Shown: positions 14,786 to 22,324 of the stretch, in pieces
Layout of the letters: each line of letters begins with the position of its first letter
Numbering within the stretch: the stretch's first letter is position 1
NCBI GenBank assembly: GCA_027459785.1
Contig: DAIDGU010000074.1
Span: 1 to 32,304 of the forward strand
Source: Ktedonobacteria bacterium
GTDB lineage: Bacteria; Chloroflexota; Ktedonobacteria; Ktedonobacterales; JACDGC01
Direction of reading: 5' to 3'
DNA length: 32,304 bases
Notes under the pieces: model-generated
What the model saw: only the letters and a program-made list of their open reading frames with translations
Database searches by the model: none
What the model was told of the DNA's origin: nothing
Position numbers and translations under genes: made by a program

Positions 14786-15451
14786 TCAATTGGTGTAGGT
14801 GCGCAGCACAGCGGCGAGGCGACCTTGCACCAGCCAGTTGCGATCCCAATCCTTGGCGCTGACGAAGATGGGGTCCATTTCTTTATTGGCGGGTTGCAGG
14901 CGAATGCGCTTCCCCTCCATGAAAAAGCGCTTGAGGGTCGCGGCACCCGTTTCACCGGCAGCGTTATTGGTGGCGACGATGATATCGCGCACATGCGGCT
15001 TGGCGATCGGTTCGATGACGACGTAATCACCATCAAAGATACCGTCTTCGATCATCGATTCGCCTTTCACGCGCAACGCGAAGGCTCTGGGGCTGAAGGA
15101 TTGGATGTTGATGCTATCCAACACGTCTTGGGGAGTTTGGGCGATATCTAGTGGTTCGCCGGCGGCGATGGTGCCATAAATAGGAATGCCGGGCGGCAGG
15201 GGCGGCTGTTCGGCGAGGGGTTCGCGCACCGATGTGAGTATGCGGATGCCCCGACTGGTGCGGGATTCACGCTGAATAAAGCCCTTTCTTTCCAGCGCCT
15301 TCAGATGATAATCGACATGGCCGGTGGAAGGGATGCCCAACCCGTTGCCGATCTCGCGGTTGGTCGGGGGGCGGCCATACGTCGCATGATATTCTTCAAT
15401 GAATACCATCAGTGTGCGCTGGCGTTCGCTCAAATCGTCATTAGCGGCCAT
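14786..15451 (-). CDS. lexA: SOS repressor LexA
   Basis: The 221-residue protein has an N-terminal winged helix (LSERQRTLMVFIEEYHATYGRPPTNREI, recognition-helix region STGHVDYHLKALERKGFI) and a C-terminal S24 peptidase domain. The self-cleavage bond is Ala97-Gly98 in TIAAGEP. The nucleophile is Ser132 in VKGESMIEDGI and the general base is Lys174 in ATLKRFF. LexA represses DNA-damage genes and cleaves itself on RecA filaments. The start is ATG 15449-15451 with AAGGAG eleven bases upstream; a longer in-frame extension would pass through the promoter. TTGACA-N17-TACACT drives it, with a GAAC-N4-GTTC-like box on the start site, consistent with autoregulation. It is divergent from the bifunctional nuclease gene. 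Confidence 0.97.
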   Translation of the reverse strand: MAANDDLSERQRTLMVFIEEYHATYGRPPTNREIGNGLGIPSTGHVDYHLKALERKGFIQRESRTSRGIRILTSVREPLAEQPPLPPGIPIYGTIAAGEPLDIAQTPQDVLDSINIQSFSPRAFALRVKGESMIEDGIFDGDYVVIEPIAKPHVRDIIVATNNAAGETGAATLKRFFMEGKRIRLQPANKEMDPIFVSAKDWDRNWLVQGRLAAVLRTYTN

Positions 15452-15478
15452 GACATTTAGTGCTCCTTGCAAAGAGTA

Positions 15479-15490
15479 GAATCTTCGTTC
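15479..15490. promoter_or_regulatory. Candidate LexA box at the lexA start site
   Basis: GAATCTTCGTTC differs at one base from the palindrome GAAC-N4-GTTC used by many non-proteobacterial LexA proteins, and lies just downstream of the lexA -10. A second, shorter palindrome GAACATATTC (15535-15544) lies upstream of the -35. The match supports autoregulation, but the binding preference of this LexA is unknown. Confidence 0.45.
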
Positions 15491-15496
15491 AATCAT

Positions 15497-15525
15497 AGTG
15501 TACCAGAGCGCCCGGCGTTTGTCAA
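15497..15525 (-). promoter_or_regulatory. lexA promoter
   Basis: Leftward TTGACA (15525-15520), 17-base spacer, TACACT (15502-15497). The perfect -35 and ideal spacing make it one of the best promoters in the window. Transcription should start near 15490, within the candidate LexA box. Confidence 0.75.
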
Positions 15526-15584
15526 GCCTTTTTAGAACATATTCCTGAAATATCTTATCAAGAAGTCCGCGAATATCCTGAGAG

Positions 15585-15613
15585 TTGCGCAATCCATTGG
15601 AATCTGATACAAT
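15585..15613 (+). promoter_or_regulatory. Promoter of the bifunctional nuclease gene
   Basis: TTGCGC (15585-15590), 17 bases, TACAAT (15608-15613), with an extended TG-A before the -10. It lies about 45 bases ahead of the ribosome site. Confidence 0.55.
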
Positions 15614-15661
15614 GAGGGCGTATAAGTCGCCCTTGGCGCGACCTGTAAAGGAGGCTGAAGC

Positions 15662-16174
15662 ATGGTGGAAATGACGGTCGATAGTGTGCGCTTCAGCAGG
15701 AATCAGCAGCGCGTGGTCATCCTTAAGGATCAACGCGACGAACGCTATCTGCTCATCTGGATCGGCCAAGCTGAATCTACAGCCATCGCGCATCAGTTGC
15801 AAGGCACCTCATATCCCCGCCCGCTGACGCACGACTTGCTGAAATCGGTCATCACCCAGATGGGAGGCCGGGTCACGAACGTGACCATCAGTGAATTACG
15901 CCAAACGACCTTCCATGCGTATATTACTATCGAGGTGAATGGACGCACCGTTCAGGTGGATGCCCGCCCCAGCGATGCCATCGCCCTGGCCGTGCGGGTG
16001 AAATGCCCGATCTACGTCGCCGAAGCGGTGCTTGACGCCGCCGCCGTGGTGCCGGAAGAGGTTGAGGGCAGCCCGCGCAAGAGCGGATCTTCCGCGCCCA
16101 GCGCCGATGACCTAGCCGTCTATCGTGATTTCATCAACAATCTCGATATCCTCGACGAATTCGGCAAAGATTGA
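15662..16174 (+). CDS. Bifunctional nuclease (BFN/DUF151) family protein
   Basis: The 170-residue protein matches the BFN (DUF151) domain through residue about 125: VILKDQRDERYLLIWIGQAESTAIAHQLQG, the PRPLTHDLLKSVITQMGGRVTNV block, and DARPSDAIALAVRVKCPIYVAEAVL. A charged linker and a short acidic C-terminal helix ending LDILDEFGKD follow. Characterised plant members cut RNA and DNA; bacterial roles are largely unproven. The ATG at 15662 has an excellent ribosome site (AAAGGAGG). It has its own promoter, is divergent from lexA, and ends in a 12-bp GC-rich terminator-like hairpin. Proximity to lexA hints at a DNA-damage link, but the SOS-like boxes lie nearer lexA. Confidence 0.9.
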   Translation: MVEMTVDSVRFSRNQQRVVILKDQRDERYLLIWIGQAESTAIAHQLQGTSYPRPLTHDLLKSVITQMGGRVTNVTISELRQTTFHAYITIEVNGRTVQVDARPSDAIALAVRVKCPIYVAEAVLDAAAVVPEEVEGSPRKSGSSAPSADDLAVYRDFINNLDILDEFGKD

Positions 16175-16182
16175 CCAACGAG

Positions 16183-16218
16183 ACACGCCGCAGCCACCCG
16201 CTGCGGCGTGTTGTGTTT
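16183..16218 (+). terminator. Intrinsic terminator-like hairpin after the nuclease gene
   Basis: ACACGCCGCAGC (16183-16194) and GCTGCGGCGTGT (16200-16211) form a perfect 12-bp stem with a 5-base loop, followed by the T-rich TGTGTTT. It begins nine bases after the stop codon. Confidence 0.75.
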
Positions 16219-16315
16219 GCTGAGGCAGCCTTTGACGCCTGCCTCACCAGTTGATTTCAGTTGGCGCAGCCGGCCCACCCAGCCCTGGCCGCCAACTGTT
16301 GTGAGGGATGCAGCT

Positions 16316-16633
16316 ATGCAGGCTCGTGAAGATTCGCTCCGACGCCATTTCGCGCAGCGCCCATGTAAGGTTTGTCACCATCGCCAAAGTCCGGAGGCCA
16401 TGCTCGTGCTCGTGCGCCGGCCCCGCGCATGGGTGGTGATGGCCGCCTGTGGCCACTGTCACCACCGTGGTGTGTTCCTCATCTCATTCCCTGCCACCAA
16501 ACCAGCCCCAGCCACTGATGCCCCCATCTCGCAGCGCGAAGTCACCGAAATGCGCAGCTTCCTCGACCAGTTCGACGGCGACTTCCTCAGCCTTTTTAGT
16601 AACAATCCCCACGGCGGCTACGCCGCCGACTGA
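16316..16633 (+). CDS. Small protein with two CxxC-HHR zinc-ribbon knuckles
   Basis: The 105-residue protein contains CKVCHHR and, about 27 residues later, CGHCHHR, nearly identical knuckles that should bind one zinc ion. Between them is a beta-like stretch (AMLVLVRRPRAWVVMAA). The C terminus is a helix-rich acidic tail (EVTEMRSFLDQFDGDFLSLF). ATG 16316 has GTGAGGG eight bases upstream, and a longer open frame back to 16208 lies across the terminator of the previous gene. No membrane segment is seen. It may bind nucleic acid or protein; I do not recognise a named family. A repeat-rich region with a dead transposase follows. Confidence 0.7.
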   Translation: MQAREDSLRRHFAQRPCKVCHHRQSPEAMLVLVRRPRAWVVMAACGHCHHRGVFLISFPATKPAPATDAPISQREVTEMRSFLDQFDGDFLSLFSNNPHGGYAAD

Positions 16634-16724
16634 TGTACGACGGCCAGGCAATGGTCATTCTTCCTGCTAACGAAATGGCTAGAGGAATGGTCTTATACTT
16701 TGTTGTGCCAGTATCTTTCCCCCT

Positions 16725-16784
16725 GGAGGACAGACATTCCTGTCTGTCTCCCCCCACTCGGAGGACAGACATTCCTGTCTGTCC
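16725..16784. repeat. REP-like palindrome pair upstream of the transposase remnant
   Basis: GACAGACATTCCTGTCTGTC occurs at 16729-16748 and 16764-16783, each preceded by GGAG, the type of tetranucleotide that stands 5' of REP hairpins recognised by REP-associated tyrosine transposases. The orientation is opposite to the copies at 17.3-17.5 kb, so the transposase remnant is bracketed by inverted arrays. The rest of 16634-16808 holds nothing I can support as coding. Confidence 0.8.
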
Positions 16785-16808
16785 GTCCCCCCTTACTGGA
16801 GGCCACAC

Positions 16809-17308
16809 ATGTCGTCCGAGCCGATTACTTCATATGACATAAACCCGGATCTATCTATTGTGTCACATGTGACTCAACGCCACTAACCGCATTGGGATAT
16901 TCAGCAAGGAATTTATTTTATTTCATTTCGTACGTGTCAGAAATAGTATTAGCCGAACGAGAAATCGTTTGGCTTTTGGAGCACATCAAGCAGGGAGATC
17001 CGCAATTTTATACTCTTTATGCTGCCACGCTCATGCCAGATCATGTACACCTGCTTTTACAACCAAATGAAGGGATAGCATTATCCCACATCATGAAAGG
17101 TATAAAAGGTGTAGCAGCACGTCGTCTTAATCAATTACGTGGCACTTCCGGCTCGATCTGGCAAAATGAGTCATTCGATCGGCTGATTCGCAGCGATAAA
17201 CAGCTTGCGAACACCTTAGCGTATATGTTGCATAATCCAGTAAAAGCAGGGATTATTGAAGATGGATGGGCCTATATTGGCTGGTATTATAAATCCGAAC
17301 AGGATTAA
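16809..17308 (+). pseudogene. Decayed REP-associated tyrosine transposase (Y1, HUH family)
   Basis: From ATG 16809 the frame reads MSSEPITSYD through SHVTQRH, hits TAA at 16884-16886, then continues in the same frame as PHWDIQQGIYFISFRT. This is the conserved RAYT N terminus, usually R-x-LPHW. TAG at 16944-16946 ends it, and the rest resumes one frame over (IVLAEREIVWLLEHI), which implies loss of one base near 16941-16943. The distal part is intact: metal-binding HUH in MPDHVHLLL, SGSIWQNESFDRLIR, and the catalytic-Tyr helix LAYMLHNPVKAGI. A TTG-initiated frame from 16892 exists but replaces the conserved N terminus with unrelated residues. These enzymes nick single-stranded REP palindromes. 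Its AT-rich base use differs from its neighbours and suggests transfer. Confidence 0.85.
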
Positions 17309-17330
17309 AAGTTTGTCATTCACCGGATAC

Positions 17331-17470
17331 GGACAGACAAGAATGTCTGTCCTCCGGGGGAGTGTAGTGACGGACAGACAGGAATGTCTGTCCTCCGGGG
17401 AAGGGTGACAGACAGGAATGTCTGTCCTCCGGGGGGCGTAGTGACAGACAGGAATGTCTGCCCGGCCCCC
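17331..17470. repeat. Array of four REP-like palindromes after the transposase remnant
   Basis: Four copies of GACAGACAGGAATGTCTGTC or close variants lie at 17332-17351, 17373-17392, 17407-17426 and 17443-17462, most followed by CTCCGGGG. GTAG stands before copies 2 and 4 (17364-17367, 17438-17441). Spacers are 14 to 21 bases. The arrangement resembles a BIME-like REP cluster, fits the RAYT next to it, and fills the space up to the aldehyde dehydrogenase stop. Confidence 0.85.
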
Positions 17471-17478
17471 CTCCGCGA

Positions 17479-19242
17479 CTAGCCCCGTAGCGCGGCGATG
17501 AAGATGCCAGGCAGCCGCAGCGGGTTCGGGTGGGCCTCGAAGCGCACCAGCTTGCGGCCCATCACGTCCGCCGTGCGGTGCGTCACGAACCACGGCGGCT
17601 TGGGCAGCAGGGTGAACATACCGTTCAAGTAGCTGCGCGGATAGGGATAGAACGGCGCGTAAACGACGCTTTTCTGCGCGCGGTCGAAAAGCTTGCTGTT
17701 ATGCACGACGCCCATGCCACTGCGGATGTCTTCCGGCGTATGGCCGGGGTATGCGCCCCAGGTTGTCTGCGTCAGCAAGAAACCTACGCCCGTCCAGGCA
17801 TTGACGGCGATGCTGCCGTATTTGAGGTCGGCCAGCGCTTGATCGAAGGCCGGGCCAAGCTGGCGCATCGTCTTGGGATGGATGAGGATGTTCGCGCCCA
17901 GCGTCCCCCACAGCGTGTCGTTGCAGAAGGCCACGGCGTTGCGCAGGAAGGTGGCGGGATCAGCGCCGGGCAGACGCGTTTCACTCAGCACGCTGTTGAA
18001 GGCTTCGACGGTGAAGCAGAAATCGGCGCTATCCGCCGGGATGTTGGGGACGAGCGTGCGTGGGACGACGCTCTCGGTCGCTTGATCCAGCACCTCGGCG
18101 TCGGGGTGGACGGCCAGCGCGTCGGCCTGGCGCTTGTCCGCGCCGGGATAGTACGCCACGCGCGGCGGCGTCGTGCGGATGACCTCGCGCAGTTGCGCCA
18201 GCAGCGCATCGGTCTTGTCCCACCCCGCCGGCAACACGAGCACCTGCGAGGCGATGCAGTTGAAGCCGCCGTTGTGCATCTTCTGCGACAGGATGTGTTC
18301 CGCCTGGAAGCGCAGATCGGCCTTGGTCCAGGGGCCGGGGACGACGATAGTGGGGCTGACGTTGCCCAGCTCGCTCGTCACACGGCGCGGGTTCAGCGGC
18401 GCATGCTGCGCTTTGCGTTCCGCCACCGCCGGGCCGTTGCCCCAGACGATGGCGTCGTGCGTGCGGGCGCTGCCGGTGATATGTATCTCCTGGATGTCGG
18501 GGTGGTTGCAGAGATATTCGCCCGCCGCCACCCCACCGTAGGCGAGTTGCACATAGCCATCCTTCACCAGATCACCGAACGCCGCTTCGAGGAACGGTCC
18601 CAGGTAGTCGTTGACGGGATTCATCTTGAGCAAACACACCTGGCCCTCAGCCAGCAGCTTATACAGCACGTCCAGCGGGGCGATGCTGGCGATGTTGCCC
18701 GCGCCCAGCACCAGGGCGACGGTGCCGGTGGCATGCGGCTGGCTGTACCACACCGCCATCGTCTCCGGCAGGTTCGCTTTGGTCACACCCGGCTGCATCC
18801 ACACCTCGCCGGTGACACCGCTCAGCAGCAGGCGATGGTAGATGGTTTCGGGGAAGACTTTGACCACCACCTGGCCGTCGGCGCGCGTGCGCACCGCGCC
18901 GGGCAACAGGTGCGGCTTGCCCGTCTTCTGGATCGATTCCAGCGTGTCGATGTAGCTATTCAGCGCGAAAAGCAGCGCCCACGGGCCGGAGATCCACTCC
19001 TCGCCGGTGAGCGGCGAGTCCGCTGGAATGCCCTTCGCCTGGATCGCCGCCGCCACCCAGCGATCCGCCACATGCACCGTGTTGGTCTGCATCCGCCGCA
19101 GATACGCGATCTTCTGGCCGATGGGCAGCGTCGCCCAGGCATCTTTGCGCTCGTTCAGCCGCGCGATGGCGCGGTCCATCGTCGCGTGGTCTTGTTCCGC
19201 CGTGGAAACGAGGGGATTAGCGCGCGGGGCCGTCATCGTCAT
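17479..19242 (-). CDS. Aldehyde dehydrogenase superfamily protein
   Basis: The 587-residue protein has the ALDH fold: NAD-site segment GTVALVLGAGNIASIAPLD, LLKMNPVNDYLGP, the ITGSARTHDAIVWG loop, catalytic Glu in SELGNVSP and nucleophile Cys329 in NGGFNCIASQVL. It is longer than a standard ALDH (about 500), with an extended N-terminal helical part and a C-terminal tail with FTLLPKPPWFVTHRTAD. It oxidises an aldehyde, or reduces an acyl group, with a nicotinamide cofactor; the substrate is unknown. The start is ATG 19240-19242 with AGAGGAG ten bases upstream; ATG 19236 is an alternative. Promoter TTGATT-N18-TACGAT with an extended -10 contains a palindrome, so it is likely repressor-controlled. 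The gene stands alone. Confidence 0.88.
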   Translation of the reverse strand: MTMTAPRANPLVSTAEQDHATMDRAIARLNERKDAWATLPIGQKIAYLRRMQTNTVHVADRWVAAAIQAKGIPADSPLTGEEWISGPWALLFALNSYIDTLESIQKTGKPHLLPGAVRTRADGQVVVKVFPETIYHRLLLSGVTGEVWMQPGVTKANLPETMAVWYSQPHATGTVALVLGAGNIASIAPLDVLYKLLAEGQVCLLKMNPVNDYLGPFLEAAFGDLVKDGYVQLAYGGVAAGEYLCNHPDIQEIHITGSARTHDAIVWGNGPAVAERKAQHAPLNPRRVTSELGNVSPTIVVPGPWTKADLRFQAEHILSQKMHNGGFNCIASQVLVLPAGWDKTDALLAQLREVIRTTPPRVAYYPGADKRQADALAVHPDAEVLDQATESVVPRTLVPNIPADSADFCFTVEAFNSVLSETRLPGADPATFLRNAVAFCNDTLWGTLGANILIHPKTMRQLGPAFDQALADLKYGSIAVNAWTGVGFLLTQTTWGAYPGHTPEDIRSGMGVVHNSKLFDRAQKSVVYAPFYPYPRSYLNGMFTLLPKPPWFVTHRTADVMGRKLVRFEAHPNPLRLPGIFIAALRG

Positions 19243-19292
19243 CGGTGGTCCGCTCCTCTGTGAATAACTGGAATGACGTTCAGATTGCCCCT

Positions 19293-19322
19293 ATCGTAGC
19301 ACCTGGTCAGGTATAGAATCAA
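19293..19322 (-). promoter_or_regulatory. Aldehyde dehydrogenase promoter with an operator-like palindrome
   Basis: Leftward TTGATT (19322-19317), 18 bases, TACGAT (19298-19293), preceded by TG-C as an extended -10. The spacer holds ACCTG-gt-CAGGT (19301-19312), a perfect 5-bp inverted repeat where a repressor would block polymerase. Confidence 0.55.
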
Positions 19323-19346
19323 GATGCCGCGCGCTGAGGACTTGTG

Positions 19347-19949
19347 CTACTTTCGTGGCGGCGGCTGATACGGCAGATCCTGCACAGGCGTCGATACACC
19401 CGATTGGAACGCTTGCTGCACCTCTTGGACAAGTCCAGTTGTTGCCATACGCTGATCCGAAGTTATTGCACCGTTAACAGCTAATGTGGGAGGATTCCCA
19501 CTGTTGAATCCAATAAGAGTAGCATATAGATATTGGCATTCATCCCAGAGGTTAACTTCAAGCGTGGGATGACCTTGGCGAATAAAAAGCATATACGTGT
19601 TCAAATTCGACTCGTAGCAAGTGGCAGTTGTCGTCGTTTGATAAGGGAATGGAGATAGGTCGTTCACTATGTTATAGAAATGCTGGATTTGGGCGGGATC
19701 AAGGATGCGCCTTGCACTGGAACGTGAGCCAGCATCAGGAGGCTGCCCCGGAACGTATCGATAATTGAGCAGATAGAGGGCATCGGGGCGGGGGGTAGGC
19801 GTGCCGGTGGGCGGATAAGCGAGGGTAGTGCGCGAGGAGCTACAGCCAACGATGAGGGAGGCTGCCAGCAGGAACGCCGCGACCATCAGCGTCAGCCGTT
19901 GCCTGCGGCCACGCGGGAAAACGCTTTTTGTACTTTCGTGCTTGGTCAT
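19347..19949 (-). CDS. Secreted lipoprotein of unknown function
   Basis: The 200-residue protein has a type II signal: basic head RGRRQRLTLM, hydrophobic core and lipobox LIVGC with Cys about residue 36. A Ser/Thr/Pro linker (TGTPTPRPD) leads to a domain of about 140 residues with two further cysteines (ATCYES, DECQYL), possibly a disulphide. It should be anchored outside the membrane. ATG 19947-19949 has AGAGGA at good spacing. A leftward extended -10 (TG-C-TATAAC, hexamer 20010-20005) is its probable promoter, divergent from that of the methyltransferase. I do not recognise the outer domain. Confidence 0.8.
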   Translation of the reverse strand: MTKHESTKSVFPRGRRQRLTLMVAAFLLAASLIVGCSSSRTTLAYPPTGTPTPRPDALYLLNYRYVPGQPPDAGSRSSARRILDPAQIQHFYNIVNDLSPFPYQTTTTATCYESNLNTYMLFIRQGHPTLEVNLWDECQYLYATLIGFNSGNPPTLAVNGAITSDQRMATTGLVQEVQQAFQSGVSTPVQDLPYQPPPRK

Positions 19950-20037
19950 CGCTATTCCTCTTTTGAATCTATCCCCATTGCCGTTTCATTAGGTAGCAAT
20001 AGACGTTATAGCACACCCACCAGATCAATGCTCGCTC

Positions 20038-20066
20038 TTGACAGGCGGACGCAAACCAGTTACAAC
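20038..20066 (+). promoter_or_regulatory. Promoter of the methyltransferase gene
   Basis: TTGACA (20038-20043), 17-base spacer, TACAAC (20061-20066), about 20 bases before the ribosome site. The same hexamers and spacing recur at 31416-31444. Confidence 0.7.
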
Positions 20067-20105
20067 AAGGGGCAGCAACTGCAATCCCTTGAAGGAGCCG
20101 TCCTT

Positions 20106-21017
20106 ATGTTTTTCTTGCGTCGTTTCCGTCGCCAGCGGCAGGATCAGCCGGCAAATGCTGAGCCGCGTCGCCGCTTCTTGCAGCTTGGTGGCCGCCGCTA
20201 TGTCTCCGACGCGCCTTATCTGCTGCCGAAAGACCTCAAGGAAACGGATCGGCTGGACTTCCAGCATTTCATGCTGCGCTATTTGCTGCGCGGCAACTTC
20301 GCCGCGCCCCTGCGCGCCCCCGCGAGCATCCTGGATATCGGCAGCGGCACGAATCGCTGGGCCGGCGAGATGGCGCATCAGTTCACCCACGCCAATGTCG
20401 TCGGCGTCGATCTCGTCGCCGCCCCCAACCAGGCCACCGATCTGCCGGATAATTTCGTCTTCGTGCAGGGCAACGTCATGGATGGCCTGCCTTTCGCCGC
20501 CAACAACTTCGACTTCGTGCATCAGCGGCTGCTGATCCTGGCGCTGCCAGCGGAGGCGTGGCCGCGCGACATGGCCGAACTGGTGCGTGTGACGCGCCCC
20601 GGCGGCTGGGTGGAATCGGTGGAGTCGATTGGCCTGGTGCATTTCGTGGATGATCAACCGCCGGAGATGAGTCCGAATCTGCTGCGCCTGAACGAGTGGA
20701 GTGCCACCGCGTGCAGCAAGCGCGGCATCGACCTGGGCCTGAGCCAACGCATCGGCGCGCTGATGCAGCAAGCCGGCCTGGTGCAGGTGGTCCAGCGCGA
20801 GATCCCGATCCCCCTGGGTGCCTATGGCGACCGCGTGGGGACGATGATGGAGGCGAACTATTTCGCCGCGCTGGGTGGCCTGCGCAACCTGGTGCTGGCG
20901 ATGCAAGTGACCTCGCCGGAAGCCTATGATGCCGCCGTCGCCGCCGCCAAGGGCGAGATCGCCGCGCGCCGCTGCACCTTCCCCTATTACGTCGCCTATG
21001 GGCAGAAGGCCGGCTAG
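20106..21017 (+). CDS. Class I SAM-dependent methyltransferase
   Basis: The 303-residue protein has motif I ILDIGSGTNRWAGEMA (about residue 77), an acidic strand end in VVGVDLVAAP, NVMDGLPFAANNFDFVHQRLLIL as motif II/III, and ELVRVTRPGGWVESVE after it. These define a Methyltransf_11/25-type Rossmann enzyme using S-adenosylmethionine. An arginine-rich head (FFLRRFRRQRQ) precedes the domain. The start is ATG 20106 with AAGGAG eight bases upstream; the longer open frame back to 19899 covers the promoter. It is monocistronic, convergent with the next gene. The substrate (small molecule or lipid) cannot be inferred. Confidence 0.9.
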   Translation: MFFLRRFRRQRQDQPANAEPRRRFLQLGGRRYVSDAPYLLPKDLKETDRLDFQHFMLRYLLRGNFAAPLRAPASILDIGSGTNRWAGEMAHQFTHANVVGVDLVAAPNQATDLPDNFVFVQGNVMDGLPFAANNFDFVHQRLLILALPAEAWPRDMAELVRVTRPGGWVESVESIGLVHFVDDQPPEMSPNLLRLNEWSATACSKRGIDLGLSQRIGALMQQAGLVQVVQREIPIPLGAYGDRVGTMMEANYFAALGGLRNLVLAMQVTSPEAYDAAVAAAKGEIAARRCTFPYYVAYGQKAG

Positions 21018-21103
21018 CCAGGGGTATCCGTGCCGCAATGTGTGATGAAGCGGTGAGGGTGGCCGCTCGTGTTCCCGGCGTGGCCTTCCTGATCCCGTCT
21101 TTG

Positions 21104-22285
21104 CTACACCGTCTTGAGGTATTCGCGGATCATCAGCGCGGCGGTCGCGCCCTCGCCAGCGGCGCTGGCGGCCTGTTTCGTGCTGCCAGCACGCACATCA
21201 CCGGCGGCGAAGACGCCCGGCATGCGCGTTTCCAGCGTTGTATTTGTCGCAATGAATTGCAGGTCATCGCGCTTGATCTCCGCTGGTAGCCATTGCGTAT
21301 TCGGTAGCAGGCCGATGAAGACGAAGACGCCTTTGGGATGGAGCGTCTCCTCCTTGCCGGTTGCCCGGTCGCGGATGACGACGCCGCTGAGCTTGCCCGC
21401 GCCCTCGAAGCGCACGACTTCCACATTCGGGCGCACGGTGATCTGTTTATTCTCGTTGACTTTGTCGATGACGAGCTTGCTGGCCGTCATCGCCGGCCCG
21501 CGCATCAGGATCGTCACGTGGCTGGCGAAGCGCGTCAGGAAAATGCTCTCCTCGCCGGCGCTGTTGCCGCCGCCGATCACCGCGACCTCCTGCCCCTTAT
21601 AGAACGGCCCGTCGCAGGTGGCACAGAAGTGGATGCCCGCGCCGATGAAGTCGTCCTCGCCCGGCGCACCCAGCCGGCGATACGTTGAGCCGGTCGCCAG
21701 CAACACCGCCCGCGCGCCATACTCCGCGCCGTCCGCCGTGGTGACATAGCGCGTCTCCTCGTCGGCCCGCAGCCCCGTCACCTCCTGTGCCTGCAAGATC
21801 TCCACGCCGAAGCGCCGCGCCTGCTGTGCCAGCCGATCCGCGAATTCGCCGCCGCCTATGCCCTCTGGGAAGCCAGGGAAGTTATCCAACCGTTCCGTCA
21901 CGCCTGCCTGGCCGCCCACACCGCTGCGCTCGATCACCAGCACGTCCAGCCCCTCGCGCGCCGCATACAGCGCCGCCGTCAGCCCTGTCGGCCCGCTGCC
22001 CACCACGATCAGATCATAGTAGCGCATGCGCGCCTGGGTTTGCAGGTGCAGCTTCTCCGCCAGTTCGGCATTGCTCGGCTCGACCAGCGTGCTACCGTCG
22101 TCAAAAACGATTGTGGGGATGATGCGTTTGCCGTCGTTCAGCCGCTCCACCAGCGCCTGGCCCTCGGCATCCTGCTCGATATCCACCCAATGATAATGCA
22201 CACGCTGCTCGCCCAGAAACTTCTTCGCGCGCCGGCAATCCGTACACCAACTCGCGCCATACACCGTCAGGTTCGTCTCGCTCAT
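21104..22285 (-). CDS. Glutaredoxin-thioredoxin reductase fusion
   Basis: The 393-residue protein joins two redox modules. Residues 1-80 are a glutaredoxin/mycoredoxin-like domain with C14-TD-C17 (ASWCTDCRRA) and the cis-Pro segment RIIPTIVF. Residues 88-393 are a low-molecular-weight thioredoxin reductase: FAD site GSGPTG (96-101), active CATC (C221, C224), NADPH site GGGNSAGEE (238-246) and C-terminal FAD motif GVFAAGDVR. The fusion would pass NADPH electrons from the reductase disulphide straight to the attached redoxin. ATG 22283-22285 has AAAGGAG eight bases upstream; in-frame extension upstream covers the promoter. An extended -10 followed by a 6-bp palindrome precedes it. Cytosolic, probably thiol homeostasis. 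Confidence 0.93.
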   Translation of the reverse strand: MSETNLTVYGASWCTDCRRAKKFLGEQRVHYHWVDIEQDAEGQALVERLNDGKRIIPTIVFDDGSTLVEPSNAELAEKLHLQTQARMRYYDLIVVGSGPTGLTAALYAAREGLDVLVIERSGVGGQAGVTERLDNFPGFPEGIGGGEFADRLAQQARRFGVEILQAQEVTGLRADEETRYVTTADGAEYGARAVLLATGSTYRRLGAPGEDDFIGAGIHFCATCDGPFYKGQEVAVIGGGNSAGEESIFLTRFASHVTILMRGPAMTASKLVIDKVNENKQITVRPNVEVVRFEGAGKLSGVVIRDRATGKEETLHPKGVFVFIGLLPNTQWLPAEIKRDDLQFIATNTTLETRMPGVFAAGDVRAGSTKQAASAAGEGATAALMIREYLKTV

Positions 22286-22324
22286 CGCCACCGCTCCTTT
22301 AATAAGTGCGTAATGAATAGCCAC

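Noticed and set aside
14605..14862. 85-codon plus-strand frame
   Set aside because: There is no ribosome site, it runs into the lexA gene on the other strand, and the spacer contains hairpin repeats.
16633..16842. 69-codon plus-strand frame
   Set aside because: It translates through two REP palindromes and has no ribosome site or family resemblance.
16892..17308. Intact TTG-initiated transposase frame of 138 residues
   Set aside because: Its first 16 or so residues come from the wrong frame; the conserved N-terminal residues lie in the adjacent frame, so the gene is frameshifted, not intact.
17331..17470. Regularly spaced repeats resembling a CRISPR array
   Set aside because: The 14-21-base spacers are themselves related G-rich words, the repeat is a full palindrome, copies occur elsewhere in both orientations next to a RAYT remnant, and no cas gene is present.
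17530..19263. Long plus-strand open frame (577 codons)
   Set aside because: It is antisense to the aldehyde dehydrogenase, with a composition rich in Arg, His and Val typical of shadow frames.
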